Source of the DNA: Amycolatopsis camponoti
GTDB lineage: Bacteria; Actinomycetota; Actinomycetes; Mycobacteriales; Pseudonocardiaceae
Direction: 5' to 3'
Length of the DNA stretch: 64,000 nucleotides
Assembly (NCBI RefSeq): GCF_902497555.1
Contig: NZ_CABVGP010000001.1
Coordinates: 1,778,501-1,842,500 of the forward strand
Made by a program: the position numbers and the translations under genes. The notes beneath the pieces are model-generated. The model did no database searches and was not told where the DNA came from. It worked only from the letters and a program-made list of their open reading frames with translations. How positions within the stretch are numbered: position 1 is the first letter of the stretch; every line of letters begins with the position of its first letter. This document shows positions 25,689 through 34,415 of the stretch, piece by piece.

Positions 25689-26371
25689 CGCTTGACCTCG
25701 GCTTTCTTGGCGACCCAGCCGAGCAGCAGGCCGAGCGGCAGCACCAGGGCGACGAACACCGCGGCGAAGAGGAGGAAGACCAGGAACAACGAGTCGGACT
25801 CGTTCTCCACCATCGACGACATCAGCAGCGAGGCCTCGGCGACACCGATGACCGAGGCCACGGTGGTGTTCTTCAGCAGCGCGATCAGGACGTTCGCCAG
25901 CGGCGCGATCACCGCGCGGAACGCCTGCGGCAGGATGATCAGGCCGAGCACCTGCAGGAAGTTGAGGCCCAGGGCCCGTGCCGCCTCCGCCTGCCCGACC
26001 GGGACGGTGTTGATGCCCGACCGCAGCGACTCGCACACGAACGTCGCCGTGTAGACGACGAAGCCCAGCACCGCGAGCCGGAACGCGTTGTCCGCCAACG
26101 AGGTGGGCGAGTCCGTCGCGGCCAGGTTGATGCCGAGCGTGGACGAAAGACCCAGCGACGTGAAGATGATGATCACCGTCAGCGGGGTGTTCCGGAAGAT
26201 GTTGACGTAGACCGTCGCGAAGCCGCGCATGATCGGCACGGGACTGACCCGCATCGCGACGAGGACGGTGCCCCAGACGAGCGCCCCGATCGCCGAGAAG
26301 AACGTCAGCTGGATCGTCGTCCAGAAGGCCCCGACGAGGTCGTAGTCGGGGTTGTTGAGGAAATCGAACAC
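25685..26371 (-). CDS. gluC: Glutamate ABC transporter permease GluC
   Basis: A 228-residue permease partner of GluD. The amphipathic loop EAARALGLNFLQVLGLIILPQA marks the ATPase contact, and FRNTPLTVIIIF is typical of the family. GTG 26371 gives the family N-terminus (VFDFLNNPDYDLVGAFWTT); a longer form from 26425 is possible. It is separated from gluB by 76 bp holding a strong hairpin. Confidence 0.92.
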   Translation of the reverse strand: MFDFLNNPDYDLVGAFWTTIQLTFFSAIGALVWGTVLVAMRVSPVPIMRGFATVYVNIFRNTPLTVIIIFTSLGLSSTLGINLAATDSPTSLADNAFRLAVLGFVVYTATFVCESLRSGINTVPVGQAEAARALGLNFLQVLGLIILPQAFRAVIAPLANVLIALLKNTTVASVIGVAEASLLMSSMVENESDSLFLVFLLFAAVFVALVLPLGLLLGWVAKKAEVKR

Positions 26372-26400
26372 GGGTTGTCCAACCTGGCCTCGGTACGGGA

Positions 26401-26430
26401 ACGGTGCGCCGCTTGCACGGCGCACCGTTC
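26401..26430 (-). terminator. Intercistronic hairpin between gluB and gluC
   Basis: AACGGTGCGCC and GGCGCACCGTT are perfect 11-nt arms with an 8-nt loop, without a T-tract. Located directly behind gluB, it most likely stabilises the 3' end of the binding-protein message or partly ends transcription, giving more GluB than permease. Confidence 0.7.
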
Positions 26431-26447
26431 GACTTCAGAACCGGATA

Positions 26448-27299
26448 TCAGGGAGCGATCGCCGGCGCGGCCGGGATCTTGTAGCCCGACGGGCCGACAT
26501 TGGTCTGCAGCGCCTTCTCCCAGGAGCCGTCCTGCTCCATCGCCTGGATCGCCTTGTTGACGGCGGCCTTGCCGTCGGCGTCGTCCTTCTTCAGGCCGAC
26601 GCCGTAGTTCTCGTCGGAGAAGCCCTTGCCGACCAGCTTCAGCTTGCCGGGCTGCTGCGCGGCGTAGCCGGCGAGGATGACGTCGTCCGTGGTCATCGCG
26701 TCGACGGTGCCGTTGAGGAGCGCGGTCACGCAGTCGGTGTACTTGCCGACCTCCTGCAGCTGCACGTCCTTCGCGTACTTCGTCTTGACGTTCTGCGCCG
26801 GGGTCGAGCCCTTGACCGAGCAGAGCTTCTTGTTGCCGGTCAGCGACTCTGGGCCGGTGATGTCGGTGTTGTCCGACCGCACCAGCAAGTCCTGGTGCGC
26901 GACGAAGTAGGGGCCGCCGAAGGAGACGTCGTTCTTGCGCTTGTCGGTGATCGAGTAGGTGGCGACGATGAAGTCGACCTCACCCTTCTTGATCAGGTCC
27001 TCGCGCTGCGCCGACTGCGCTTCCTTCCAGGTGATCCCCGACTCTTCGACGCCGAGCTGCTTCGCGATGTACTTCGCGACGTCGACGTCGAAGCCGGCGT
27101 AGGTGCCGTCCGGCTTCTTCAGGCCGAGGCCCGGCTGGTCGAACTTGATGCCGATGGTCAGCTTCTTGTTGTCCTTGGCCCGCTGGACCAGGTTCTTGTC
27201 GCCGCTCGCGCCGCTGCCGGAGCCGCCGCCGCAGGCCGTCAGGGCCAGCCCGGCGGCCATCACGACCGCGCCGACCTGCAGAACTCGGTTCAACCGCAT
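26448..27299 (-). CDS. gluB: Glutamate-binding lipoprotein GluB
   Basis: A 283-residue extracytoplasmic binding protein. A lipoprotein signal peptide ends in LALTAC, with Cys23 to be lipidated. The mature part has the family's IGIKFDQPGLGLKKPDG and GFDVDVAKYIA stretches. It delivers glutamate (possibly aspartate too) to GluCD. Located between the ATPase gene and the permeases with a hairpin after it. Confidence 0.93.
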   Translation of the reverse strand: MRLNRVLQVGAVVMAAGLALTACGGGSGSGASGDKNLVQRAKDNKKLTIGIKFDQPGLGLKKPDGTYAGFDVDVAKYIAKQLGVEESGITWKEAQSAQREDLIKKGEVDFIVATYSITDKRKNDVSFGGPYFVAHQDLLVRSDNTDITGPESLTGNKKLCSVKGSTPAQNVKTKYAKDVQLQEVGKYTDCVTALLNGTVDAMTTDDVILAGYAAQQPGKLKLVGKGFSDENYGVGLKKDDADGKAAVNKAIQAMEQDGSWEKALQTNVGPSGYKIPAAPAIAP

Positions 27300-27355
27300 C
27301 GTCTCTCAGGTTCCTTCCGAATCTCGCCCGGCCGCGGGGGCCGGGAAAAAAGTGC

Positions 27356-28108
27356 TCAGTGGGTCAGGATCTTGCCGAGGAAGTCCTTCGCGCGCTCGCT
27401 CTTCGGCGCGGTGAAGAACTCTTCGGGCGTCGTGTCCTCGACGATCTCGCCGTCGGCCATGAAGATCACCCGATCGGCTGCCCGGCGGGCGAAGCCCATC
27501 TCGTGGGTGACGACCAGCATCGTCATGCCGTCCTTGGCCAGGCCGGTCATGACGTCGAGGACCTCCTGGACCATCTCCGGGTCCAGCGCCGAGGTCGGCT
27601 CGTCGAACAGCATGACCTTGGGCCGCATCGCCAGCGCCCGCGCGATCGCGACGCGCTGCTGCTGGCCGCCCGAAAGCTGCGCCGGGTACTTGTCGGCCTG
27701 GTTGGCGATGCCGACGCGCTCCAGCAGCTCCATCGCCGTCTTGCGCGCCTCGTCCTTGGACGCCTTGCGGACCTTCATCGGGGCCAGCATGACGTTCTCG
27801 ACGATCGTCTTGTGCGCGAACAGGTTGAAGGACTGGAACACCATGCCGACGTCGGCGCGCAGGGCCGCGAGGGCCTTGCCTTCCGCGGGCAGCGGGACGC
27901 CGTCGACGCCGATCTCGCCGGAGTTGATCGGCTCGAGCCGGTTGATCGCCCGGCACAGGGTCGACTTGCCCGACCCCGACGGACCCAGCACCACCACGAC
28001 CTGGCCGCGAGGTACCTCGAGCGTGATCTCCCTGAGCACGTGCAGGTCGCCGAAGTACTTGTTCACGGCGGACGCCTTGATCATCGGCGCCGCCACCTCC
28101 GCGGTCAT
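27356..28108 (-). CDS. gluA: Glutamate ABC transporter ATPase GluA
   Basis: A 250-residue polar amino acid ABC ATPase. Walker [11 protein letters not shown]-loop VFQSFNLF, signature [16 protein letters not shown], Walker [13 protein letters not shown] and the switch histidine in VVTHEMGFA are all intact. ATG 28108 and 28084 are both possible starts. First gene of gluABCD; an AT-richer stretch at about 28195-28245 probably holds the promoter. Confidence 0.95.
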   Translation of the reverse strand: MTAEVAAPMIKASAVNKYFGDLHVLREITLEVPRGQVVVVLGPSGSGKSTLCRAINRLEPINSGEIGVDGVPLPAEGKALAALRADVGMVFQSFNLFAHKTIVENVMLAPMKVRKASKDEARKTAMELLERVGIANQADKYPAQLSGGQQQRVAIARALAMRPKVMLFDEPTSALDPEMVQEVLDVMTGLAKDGMTMLVVTHEMGFARRAADRVIFMADGEIVEDTTPEEFFTAPKSERAKDFLGKILTH

Positions 28109-28264
28109 CTGGCCTCCAGGGTCGTTCGAATGCGGCGTCGGTCACCCGCGATGGCGAGAACCTACCGTTGCTTTACCGGCTGGCAAGGCCGCTTGAGCAA
28201 TACTTAGGGTTTCAACTGCGTATCGATGTCCATTTTGGGGGTATCGGGGGTACCGTAGCCCCCT

Positions 28265-28281
28265 GGTCACCAAGAGTGACC
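28265..28281. promoter_or_regulatory. Inverted repeat between gluA and the two-component genes
   Basis: GGTCAC-caaga-GTGACC is a perfect inverted repeat with a 5-bp centre in the 261-bp divergent gap, about 155 bp from gluA and 90 bp from the response regulator. Just before it, GGGGGTATC and GGGGGTACC stand as a direct repeat (28234-28252). Either may be the regulator's site; this is inference. Confidence 0.4.
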
Positions 28282-28369
28282 GCTCGGGTGGCTCGTGCGG
28301 TGGATTCCGCGAGGTCCTAGAGTTCGGCGCTACCGGCCGGTGGAGCAGGTCACCATGGGAGGCGGACGG

Positions 28370-29044
28370 GTGCGGGTGCTGCTGGTGGAGGACGACGACC
28401 GGGTCGCGGGTGCGCTCATCCCGGCGCTGGCCCGCCGCGGCCTGGCGATCGCCCGGCTGGCCACCGGCGCCGGTGTCCTCGAACGCGTCCACGAGGTCGA
28501 CGTCATCCTGCTCGACCTCGGCCTGCCGGACATCGACGGCGTCACCCTCTGCACCCAGATCCGCGCGGTCAGCGACGTCGCGATCATCGTGGTGTCGGCC
28601 CGCGGCGAGGTCGACGACCGGATCCGGGGCCTGCGCGCCGGCGCCGACGACTACCTGGTCAAGCCCTACGACGTCGAGGAGCTGCTCGCCCGGGTCGAGG
28701 CAGTGCGCCGGCGGCGCCCGGAGCACGCCGTCGCCGAGCCGGTCGTCATCAAGGTGGGGGACGTCAGCGTCGACCTGGCCCGGCACGAGGTGCTGGTCGA
28801 CGGGCACGCGATCGCGTTGTCCCGCAAGGAGTTCCAGGTGCTCGCCCTCGTGGCGGGCGCGCGCGGCGCGGTCTGCTCGCGTGAGCACGTGCTCACCGAG
28901 GTGTGGGGGCACCGGGGTCCCGCGGAGAGCCGCTCGCTCGACGTCCACGTCGCGACACTGCGGACGAAGCTGGGCCGCCCGGCGCTGATCGAGACGGTGC
29001 GCGGGGTCGGCTACCGGCTCGGCGGCCAGACCGCCCGGAGCTGA
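28370..29044 (+). CDS. gluR: OmpR-type response regulator, GluR-like
   Basis: A 224-residue response regulator. Receiver domain with acidic pocket EDDD and phosphoacceptor Asp49 in LLDLGLPDIDG, lysine in LVKPYD; then an OmpR-type winged helix (LSRKEFQVLALVA, RSLDVHVATLRTKL, VRGVGYRL). GTG 28370 has GGAGG seven bases ahead. In Streptomyces coelicolor a GluR-GluK pair lies divergent to gluABCD and controls glutamate uptake; the same arrangement is seen here, which supports the name. Confidence 0.85.
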   Translation: MRVLLVEDDDRVAGALIPALARRGLAIARLATGAGVLERVHEVDVILLDLGLPDIDGVTLCTQIRAVSDVAIIVVSARGEVDDRIRGLRAGADDYLVKPYDVEELLARVEAVRRRRPEHAVAEPVVIKVGDVSVDLARHEVLVDGHAIALSRKEFQVLALVAGARGAVCSREHVLTEVWGHRGPAESRSLDVHVATLRTKLGRPALIETVRGVGYRLGGQTARS

Positions 29045-29048
29045 CGAC

Positions 29049-30446
29049 GTGCGCGTCCGGCTGCAGGGCATCGTGCTGACGCTGGTCGCGCTGCTGGTGT
29101 TCGGCCTCGGCATCCCGCTGGCCATCTCGATCGCCGCCGGCGCGCAGCAGGACCTGTTCCTCGACCGGCTCACCGACACCGCCCGGTTCGCGTCGCTGGC
29201 CCAGCGGCCGCTGCTGGACAACAAGCCGTACCTGATCGAGCCGGACGTGCGCCGCTACACCGAGGTGTACGGCGTCCAGGTGGTGGTCGTCGACCAGGAC
29301 GGCAAGCCGGTCGTCACCTCGCTCGGCCCGGCCGCCGCGCGGATCGACCTCCAGAACGAGCGGATCAGCGACCCCGTCCACGAGGCGCTGGCCGGGCGCC
29401 GGTCGCAGCCGGCCGGCGTGCTGATGCCGTGGGACTCGACGCCGCTGGTGCTCGCCGAGCCGGTGCTCGCCGACGGGGAGGTGCGCGGGGCGGTGCTCAC
29501 CGTGTCCGCCACCGATTCCGAACGCGCCGCCGTGCTGTGGTGGTGGCTGCTGCTCGCCGCGGGCGGGATCCTCGCCTTCGTGGTCGCGCTGGGCGTGGCG
29601 ATCCCGGTGGTCCGGTGGATCCTTAAACCGGTGAAGCGGCTCGACGACGCGACCGGCGCGCTGGTGGCTTCGGTGGTCAGCGGGCGGGAGGCCGAGCCGG
29701 TGGGGGAGGGCGGCGGCCCGCCGGAGCTGCGGCAGCTCGGCCGCTCCTTCGACCGGATGGCCGAGAGCGTGTCGGGGGCGCTGGCCGCGCAGCGCGCCTT
29801 CGTCGCGGACGCTTCGCACCAGCTGCGCAACCCGCTGACCGCGTTGAAGATCCGGCTCGGCAACCTCGACGGCCACGTCGTCGACGACCAGTCCGCCGCC
29901 GACCTGGAAGCCGCGCGCGTCGACGCCGGGCGGCTGCACCAGATCCTGGACGGCCTCCTCTCGATGGCCCGCGCCGAGGCCTCCGGCGGCGAGCTGGACC
30001 CGGTGGTGCTGGACGAGGTCGTCGCCGAGCGGGTCGCCGACTGGTCGGTGGTCGGCGAGGCGCGGGACGTGCGGCTGGTCGTCGACGCCGCGGGCGACGG
30101 CGCGCGGGTCCGCGTGCCGCCGCGCGGCGCCGAGACCATCCTGGACGCGCTGCTCGACAACGCGCTGAAGTTCACCGCGTCGGGCACCGAGATCCGGGTC
30201 GCCGTCGAGCGCGACGGCGACCGGGTGCGCCTGTCGGTGCGCGACCACGGGCCGGGGCTGCCGCCGGAAGAGCTGGACCGCGCGCTGGACCGGTTCTGGC
30301 GCAGCCCCGCGCACCAGAACGTGCCGGGCTCGGGGCTGGGCCTGGCGATCGTCAGCGAGCTGACCGCGCACTCTGACGGCGAGCTGACGCTGGACCTGCC
30401 CGAGGGTGGCGGCCTGCGGATCGCGATGACGTTCCCGGCGGCTTAG
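29049..30446 (+). CDS. gluK: Sensor histidine kinase, GluK-like
   Basis: A 465-residue membrane kinase. Two membrane segments (about 8-30 and 160-185) bracket an extracytoplasmic sensor; then a HAMP linker, phosphoacceptor His257 in ADASHQLRNPLTALK, N box LLDNALKF, and G boxes DHGPGLPPEEL and GSGLGLAI. It begins 4 bp after the regulator gene. Its partner TAXI binding protein gene converges and overlaps by four bases. Confidence 0.88.
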   Translation: MRVRLQGIVLTLVALLVFGLGIPLAISIAAGAQQDLFLDRLTDTARFASLAQRPLLDNKPYLIEPDVRRYTEVYGVQVVVVDQDGKPVVTSLGPAAARIDLQNERISDPVHEALAGRRSQPAGVLMPWDSTPLVLAEPVLADGEVRGAVLTVSATDSERAAVLWWWLLLAAGGILAFVVALGVAIPVVRWILKPVKRLDDATGALVASVVSGREAEPVGEGGGPPELRQLGRSFDRMAESVSGALAAQRAFVADASHQLRNPLTALKIRLGNLDGHVVDDQSAADLEAARVDAGRLHQILDGLLSMARAEASGGELDPVVLDEVVAERVADWSVVGEARDVRLVVDAAGDGARVRVPPRGAETILDALLDNALKFTASGTEIRVAVERDGDRVRLSVRDHGPGLPPEELDRALDRFWRSPAHQNVPGSGLGLAIVSELTAHSDGELTLDLPEGGGLRIAMTFPAA

Positions 30447-31369
30447 ATCTTCTTGGCGCGGTAATAACGCAGTGCACCGGGGTGCAGCGGGATCGGCTGC
30501 GTCTCGATGCCCGGGTGCACGTCGATCGACAGCGCCGCCGGGTTGGCCACCGCCAGCTGCTGACGGGCGTCGAACAGGCCGCGGACCAGCGCTTCGGCGA
30601 CGTCGTCGCTCATCGACTTCGGGACGACGAGGAAGTTCGGCACCAGCAGCGTGGTCACCGGGCCCGGCTGGTTGTAGGTGGTGGCCGGGATGGACGCGGT
30701 GCCGTAGACCTGGTTGACCTCCTGCATCTTCGGCATCACGTCGGCGATGTCGAGCAGGCGCAGGGACTGCTTGTCGTTGTAGCCGGCCAGCACCGGCGTC
30801 GGGAGGCCGCCGGACCAGAAGAACGCGTCGATGTCGCCGTTGAGCAGCGCCTTGACCGAGTCGTCGAGCCCGCGCGCGCTGGTGGTGACCGACCCGGCGA
30901 GCCCGGTCGCCTCCAGCAGCCTGCTGGCGATGTACTCCACGCCCGAGGACGGCGAGCCGGTCGCGATCTTCCGCCCCCGCAGCTGCTCGACGGTGCGGAT
31001 GTCGGAGTCGGTGCGCACGATGATGTGCAGGTAGTCGTCGTGGATCCGGGCCAGGGTGGCCAGCCGCGGGTCGTGCTTGTACCGGTCGGCGGCGACGTCG
31101 GCGGCGACGAACGCGACGTCGGCCTTGCCCGCGAGCACCCGGTCGAGGTTGTCGGGCGAGCCCTGGGTCTGCAGCACCGTGGGCCGGTCGATGTCCAGGC
31201 CGGCGGCCCACGCGGTGGCGAGGGTCTGGGCGAGCTTGTCGTAGACCCCGCCGGGGTTGCCCGCGGCGATCCGCAGCCTGAGCTCACCGAAGCCGGCGCT
31301 GCAGGAGGCGAGCACCAGGAGCAGGGCGGCCGCCATCGCGAGCGCTCGTCCCCGCCGCGTCCCGACCAC
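30443..31369 (-). CDS. TAXI-family solute-binding lipoprotein without transporter genes
   Basis: A 308-residue TAXI (TRAP-associated extracytoplasmic immunogenic) binding protein. A lipobox LVLASC puts the lipid on Cys23. Family features include IAAGNPGGVYDKLAQTLA, ADVAFVAADVA and LRGRKIATGSPSSG. TAXI proteins normally work with TRAP membrane subunits, which are absent within this window. It converges with the sensor kinase. A role as external ligand-binding partner of the kinase is a reasonable inference given that TAXI proteins bind glutamate-like ligands in some cases. GTG 31369 is the chosen start. Confidence 0.82.
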   Translation of the reverse strand: MVGTRRGRALAMAAALLLVLASCSAGFGELRLRIAAGNPGGVYDKLAQTLATAWAAGLDIDRPTVLQTQGSPDNLDRVLAGKADVAFVAADVAADRYKHDPRLATLARIHDDYLHIIVRTDSDIRTVEQLRGRKIATGSPSSGVEYIASRLLEATGLAGSVTTSARGLDDSVKALLNGDIDAFFWSGGLPTPVLAGYNDKQSLRLLDIADVMPKMQEVNQVYGTASIPATTYNQPGPVTTLLVPNFLVVPKSMSDDVAEALVRGLFDARQQLAVANPAALSIDVHPGIETQPIPLHPGALRYYRAKKI

Positions 31370-31451
31370 GGCCCGATCGTGCCAGATCCGGCGCCCCGGT
31401 GGTTGACCACGGGCGATCCGGGCATTCTGCCGGGGACGGAGGGAGTGCGGC

Positions 31452-32657
31452 ATGGACGTCGTCGTGGTGGGTGGCGGGCTGGCGGGGTTGAGCGCGGCGC
31501 GGCGGCTGCGCCGGGCCGGGGCGGAGGTCGTGGTGCTGGAGGCGGGCGACGACGTCGGCGGCCGGGTGCGCACCGACGTCGTCGACGGCTTCCGCCTCGA
31601 CCGCGGGTTCCAGGTGCTGCTGCCGGCGTACCCGGCGCTGCGGCGGCTGGCCGACGTCGGCGCGTTGCGGCCGCGCCCGTTCACGCGCGGCACGATCGCG
31701 ATGACCGGTTCCGGGCGCCGCTGGCTCGCCGGTCCGTGGCACGGCCTGCCCGCGGTTCGCGGCGCCGCCGGGTTCGTCGCGGGCCGTCCCGCCGACGGCG
31801 CGCGGATGGCGGCGCTCGCGGCCCGGGACGTGCTGAAGGCCGACCGCGCCGACACCGGGCGCAGCACCGCCGAGGAACTGCGCCGCTGGGGGCTGACGCG
31901 GTCGACGGTCGAGGAGGTGCTGCGGCCGTTCCTGGCCGGGGTGTTCCTCGACCGGGAGCTGGCGACCTCGAGCCGGCTGTTCCACCTGATCTGGCGCAGT
32001 TTCCTGCGCGGCGGGGGCGTGCTGCCGGCCGAGGGCATGCAGGCTCTGCCGCGTCAGCTGGCCGCCGGGCTGCCGGTCCGCACGGGCGTCGAGGTCGGCT
32101 CGATCACCGAGGACGGCGTCCGGACCCGCGACGGCGAAGACATCTCCGCGCGCGCCGTGGTCGTCGCGACCGACGGCGACACCGCCGCCCGCCTGCTGCC
32201 CGGGGTCGAGGCGCCGGGCTGGCACGCGGTGACGACCTTCTACTACCGCGCCGGGGCGTCGCCGCTGCGGTCCCCGACCCTGCTCGTCGACGGCCTCGAC
32301 GACCTGCTGGTGAACACGGCGGTGCTCAGCGAGGTGGCGCCCGGGTACGCCCCGCCCGGGTCGGCGCTGATCACCGCTTCGGTGCCCGACCGCGCCGACC
32401 CCGGTCTCGAGCCGCGCGTGCGGCAGCGGCTGGCGCGCATGTACGACACGGACACCCGGGGCTGGGAACTGCTGAAGACGTACGCGGTCCCGAAGGCGCT
32501 GCCGGTGTTCGGCCCCGGCGCCCCGCTGCGGCGTCCGGTCCGGGTCAGGCCCGGCCGGTACGTCTGCGGTGACCACCGGGACACGCCGTCGGTGCAGGGC
32601 GCGCTGGTGTCCGGTCAGCGGGCGGCCTCGGCGGTGCTGGCCGACCTCGTGGCGTGA
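31452..32657 (+). CDS. FAD-dependent amine-oxidase/protoporphyrinogen-oxidase-like oxidoreductase
   Basis: A 401-residue flavoprotein. The N-terminal FAD motif VVVVGGGLAGLSAARRL with the following GG doublet DDVGGRVRTD, and the C-terminal FAD motif GRYVCGDHRDTPSVQGA, are those of the NAD(P)/FAD amine-oxidase superfamily that includes phytoene desaturases and protoporphyrinogen oxidase. GGAGGG precedes the ATG. It is a single gene with no pathway partners beside it, so the substrate is open. Confidence 0.85.
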   Translation: MDVVVVGGGLAGLSAARRLRRAGAEVVVLEAGDDVGGRVRTDVVDGFRLDRGFQVLLPAYPALRRLADVGALRPRPFTRGTIAMTGSGRRWLAGPWHGLPAVRGAAGFVAGRPADGARMAALAARDVLKADRADTGRSTAEELRRWGLTRSTVEEVLRPFLAGVFLDRELATSSRLFHLIWRSFLRGGGVLPAEGMQALPRQLAAGLPVRTGVEVGSITEDGVRTRDGEDISARAVVVATDGDTAARLLPGVEAPGWHAVTTFYYRAGASPLRSPTLLVDGLDDLLVNTAVLSEVAPGYAPPGSALITASVPDRADPGLEPRVRQRLARMYDTDTRGWELLKTYAVPKALPVFGPGAPLRRPVRVRPGRYVCGDHRDTPSVQGALVSGQRAASAVLADLVA

Positions 32658-32813
32658 GGGCCCCGGGAGTCCACAGTGGATTCCCGGACGAGCGCGCGGC
32701 CTGACGGCGTCCGGGGTCGCGGCGACGGCGCCGCGGCGGGTGTTCGAAGGCATGACCGACTCCGGGGGATGAGGCCCCTGGGCGGGTGGCGGCGCCACGC
32801 AGAGGTTCGAGGT

Positions 32814-32885
32814 GGAACCGGTTCCGAGGATCGCTCCGCGGCGCGGAACTGTCAAGGGTTGACAGGCCGGGCGTGGTGGTATGAA
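32814..32885 (+). promoter_or_regulatory. Promoter and LacI-type operator candidate of the glucanase gene
   Basis: The gap 32658-33009 has no gene. It holds the perfect palindrome GGAACCGGTTCC (32814-32825), like operators of LacI-family sugar repressors, then CTGTCAA-ggg-TTGACAG (32849-32865) whose right arm supplies a perfect -35 TTGACA (32859-32864), with TATGAA (32880-32885) as -10 at a 15-bp spacer. The leader to the ATG is about 118 nt. Confidence 0.5.
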
Positions 32886-33009
32886 CCTTTTCACCAGTCG
32901 TCCCCCGCCGGCCCTCGAGGGCATCCGCCCGGCGATCAGGGGGCGAACCGGACGACGCCGTCCCCTGACCGGCGGCGGGTCCGCCCACTTCCCCGGCCAG
33001 GGAGGAACC

Positions 33010-34371
33010 ATGCCCTCGAACGTCCTGCCGCGGCGCCGTCGCCGCGGCCCCGGTATCCGCTTGGCGACGCTGGCGGCGGCCCTCGCCGTCGCCGTCCTCG
33101 GTCTCGCCGCCCCGTCGGCGTCCGCTGCGGACCCCTTGATCTCCCAAGGCAAACCCGCCACGGCGTCGTCGGTGGAGAACGCCGGCACCCCCGCGTCCGC
33201 CGCGGTGGACGGCAACACCGCCACCCGCTGGTCGTCGCAGTTCAGCGATCCACAGTGGATCCAGATCGACCTCGGCGGCGCGGCGACCGTCAGCCAGGTC
33301 GTGCTGCGCTGGGAGGCCGCCTATGCGACGGCGTACCAGATTCAGTTGTCCGCCAACGGTTCCACGTGGTCCACTGTGTACCAGACGACCACCGGCACGG
33401 GCGGGACGCAGACGCTGAACGTGACCGGGTCCGGGCGGTACGTGCGCCTGTCGACGACCGCGCGAGCCACCCCGTACGGCGTCTCCCTGTGGGAGTTCCA
33501 GGTGTTCGGCACCGGCGGCGGGACGACGCAACCCGGCGCGGGCACCCCGCCCGACTCGTTCTGGGGCGACACCGCGAGTATCCCGGCCGCGCGCAACGTG
33601 CTCACCGTGAAGGTGCTCAACCGGACCAACGGCAAGTACCCGGACAGTCAGGTGTACTGGAACTTCGGCGGCCAGACCCACTCGATCGCCGAGCAGCCCT
33701 ACATCGACATGCCGGCCAACTCCGCCGGGCGGATGTACTTTTACCTCGGCACCCCGAACGGCCAGTACGCCGACTTCATCGAGTTCACCGTCGGGCCGGA
33801 CGTCTTCAACGGCAACACCACCCGGGTGGACGCGTTCGCGCTGAAGCTGGCCATGCGGCTGCACGCGCACGACGGCTACGACGTCCAGGTGGGTGACGAC
33901 TACGGGACCTTCCAGGAGGACCGGTCGGCCACCTTCGCCAAGTTCCAGGCCGAGGTGCCCACGGAGTTCAAGGGGCTGGCGACGGTGAACGCGCCGTACC
34001 GGATCCCGGCCCCGGGCAGCGCCCCGGACTTCCGCGCGGGCGGCCGGTACGCGAACTACTTCACCGCGTACGCGCAGTCGGTGGGCGTCAACGAGCCGAC
34101 GTCGAACATCACCGGGTGCGCCGGCTCGCTGGCCGGCAACCCGAACATGTGCGCGGCGCTGAACCGGCACACGGCGCAGCTCCCGGCGTCGCAGCAGCAG
34201 GACCCGGCGAACTACTACCAGGCCGCGCCGGCGAACTACTACGCGAAGTTCTGGCACGACCACGGCATCAACCACCTGGCGTACGGCTTCCCGTACGACG
34301 ACGTGGCGGCCCAGTCGTCGTTCGTCTCCCACGGGGACCCGCAGTGGCTGGTGGTCGCGGTCGGCTGGTGA
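33010..34371 (+). CDS. Secreted beta-1,3-glucanase, GH64, with F5/8 type C (CBM32-like) domain
   Basis: A 453-residue exported protein. Signal peptide: RRRRRGPGIR basic part, hydrophobic core, cleavage after APSASA. Residues ~40-175 are a discoidin-type carbohydrate-binding domain (NTATRWSSQFSDPQWIQIDL). From ~190 on is a GH64 laminaripentaose-producing glucanase domain with Glu258 (DFIEFT) and Asp274 (RVDAF), 16 residues apart as the catalytic pair is in Streptomyces matensis LPHase (Glu154/Asp170). It would cut fungal or algal beta-1,3-glucan. GGAGG lies 5 nt ahead of ATG 33010. Confidence 0.9.
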   Translation: MPSNVLPRRRRRGPGIRLATLAAALAVAVLGLAAPSASAADPLISQGKPATASSVENAGTPASAAVDGNTATRWSSQFSDPQWIQIDLGGAATVSQVVLRWEAAYATAYQIQLSANGSTWSTVYQTTTGTGGTQTLNVTGSGRYVRLSTTARATPYGVSLWEFQVFGTGGGTTQPGAGTPPDSFWGDTASIPAARNVLTVKVLNRTNGKYPDSQVYWNFGGQTHSIAEQPYIDMPANSAGRMYFYLGTPNGQYADFIEFTVGPDVFNGNTTRVDAFALKLAMRLHAHDGYDVQVGDDYGTFQEDRSATFAKFQAEVPTEFKGLATVNAPYRIPAPGSAPDFRAGGRYANYFTAYAQSVGVNEPTSNITGCAGSLAGNPNMCAALNRHTAQLPASQQQDPANYYQAAPANYYAKFWHDHGINHLAYGFPYDDVAAQSSFVSHGDPQWLVVAVGW

Positions 34372-34376
34372 CCTCC

Positions 34377-34415
34377 CCGGTAGCGGTGGCCCGGCCCCCG
34401 GGCCGCCGCTACCGG
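34377..34415. terminator. Two-way terminator between the glucanase and TetR genes
   Basis: CCGGTAGCGGTGGC (34377-34390) pairs with GCCGCCGCTACCGG (34402-34415), 13 of 14 Watson-Crick and one G-U. It starts 5 bp after the glucanase stop and covers the last codons of the convergent TetR gene, so it can serve both. Confidence 0.75.
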
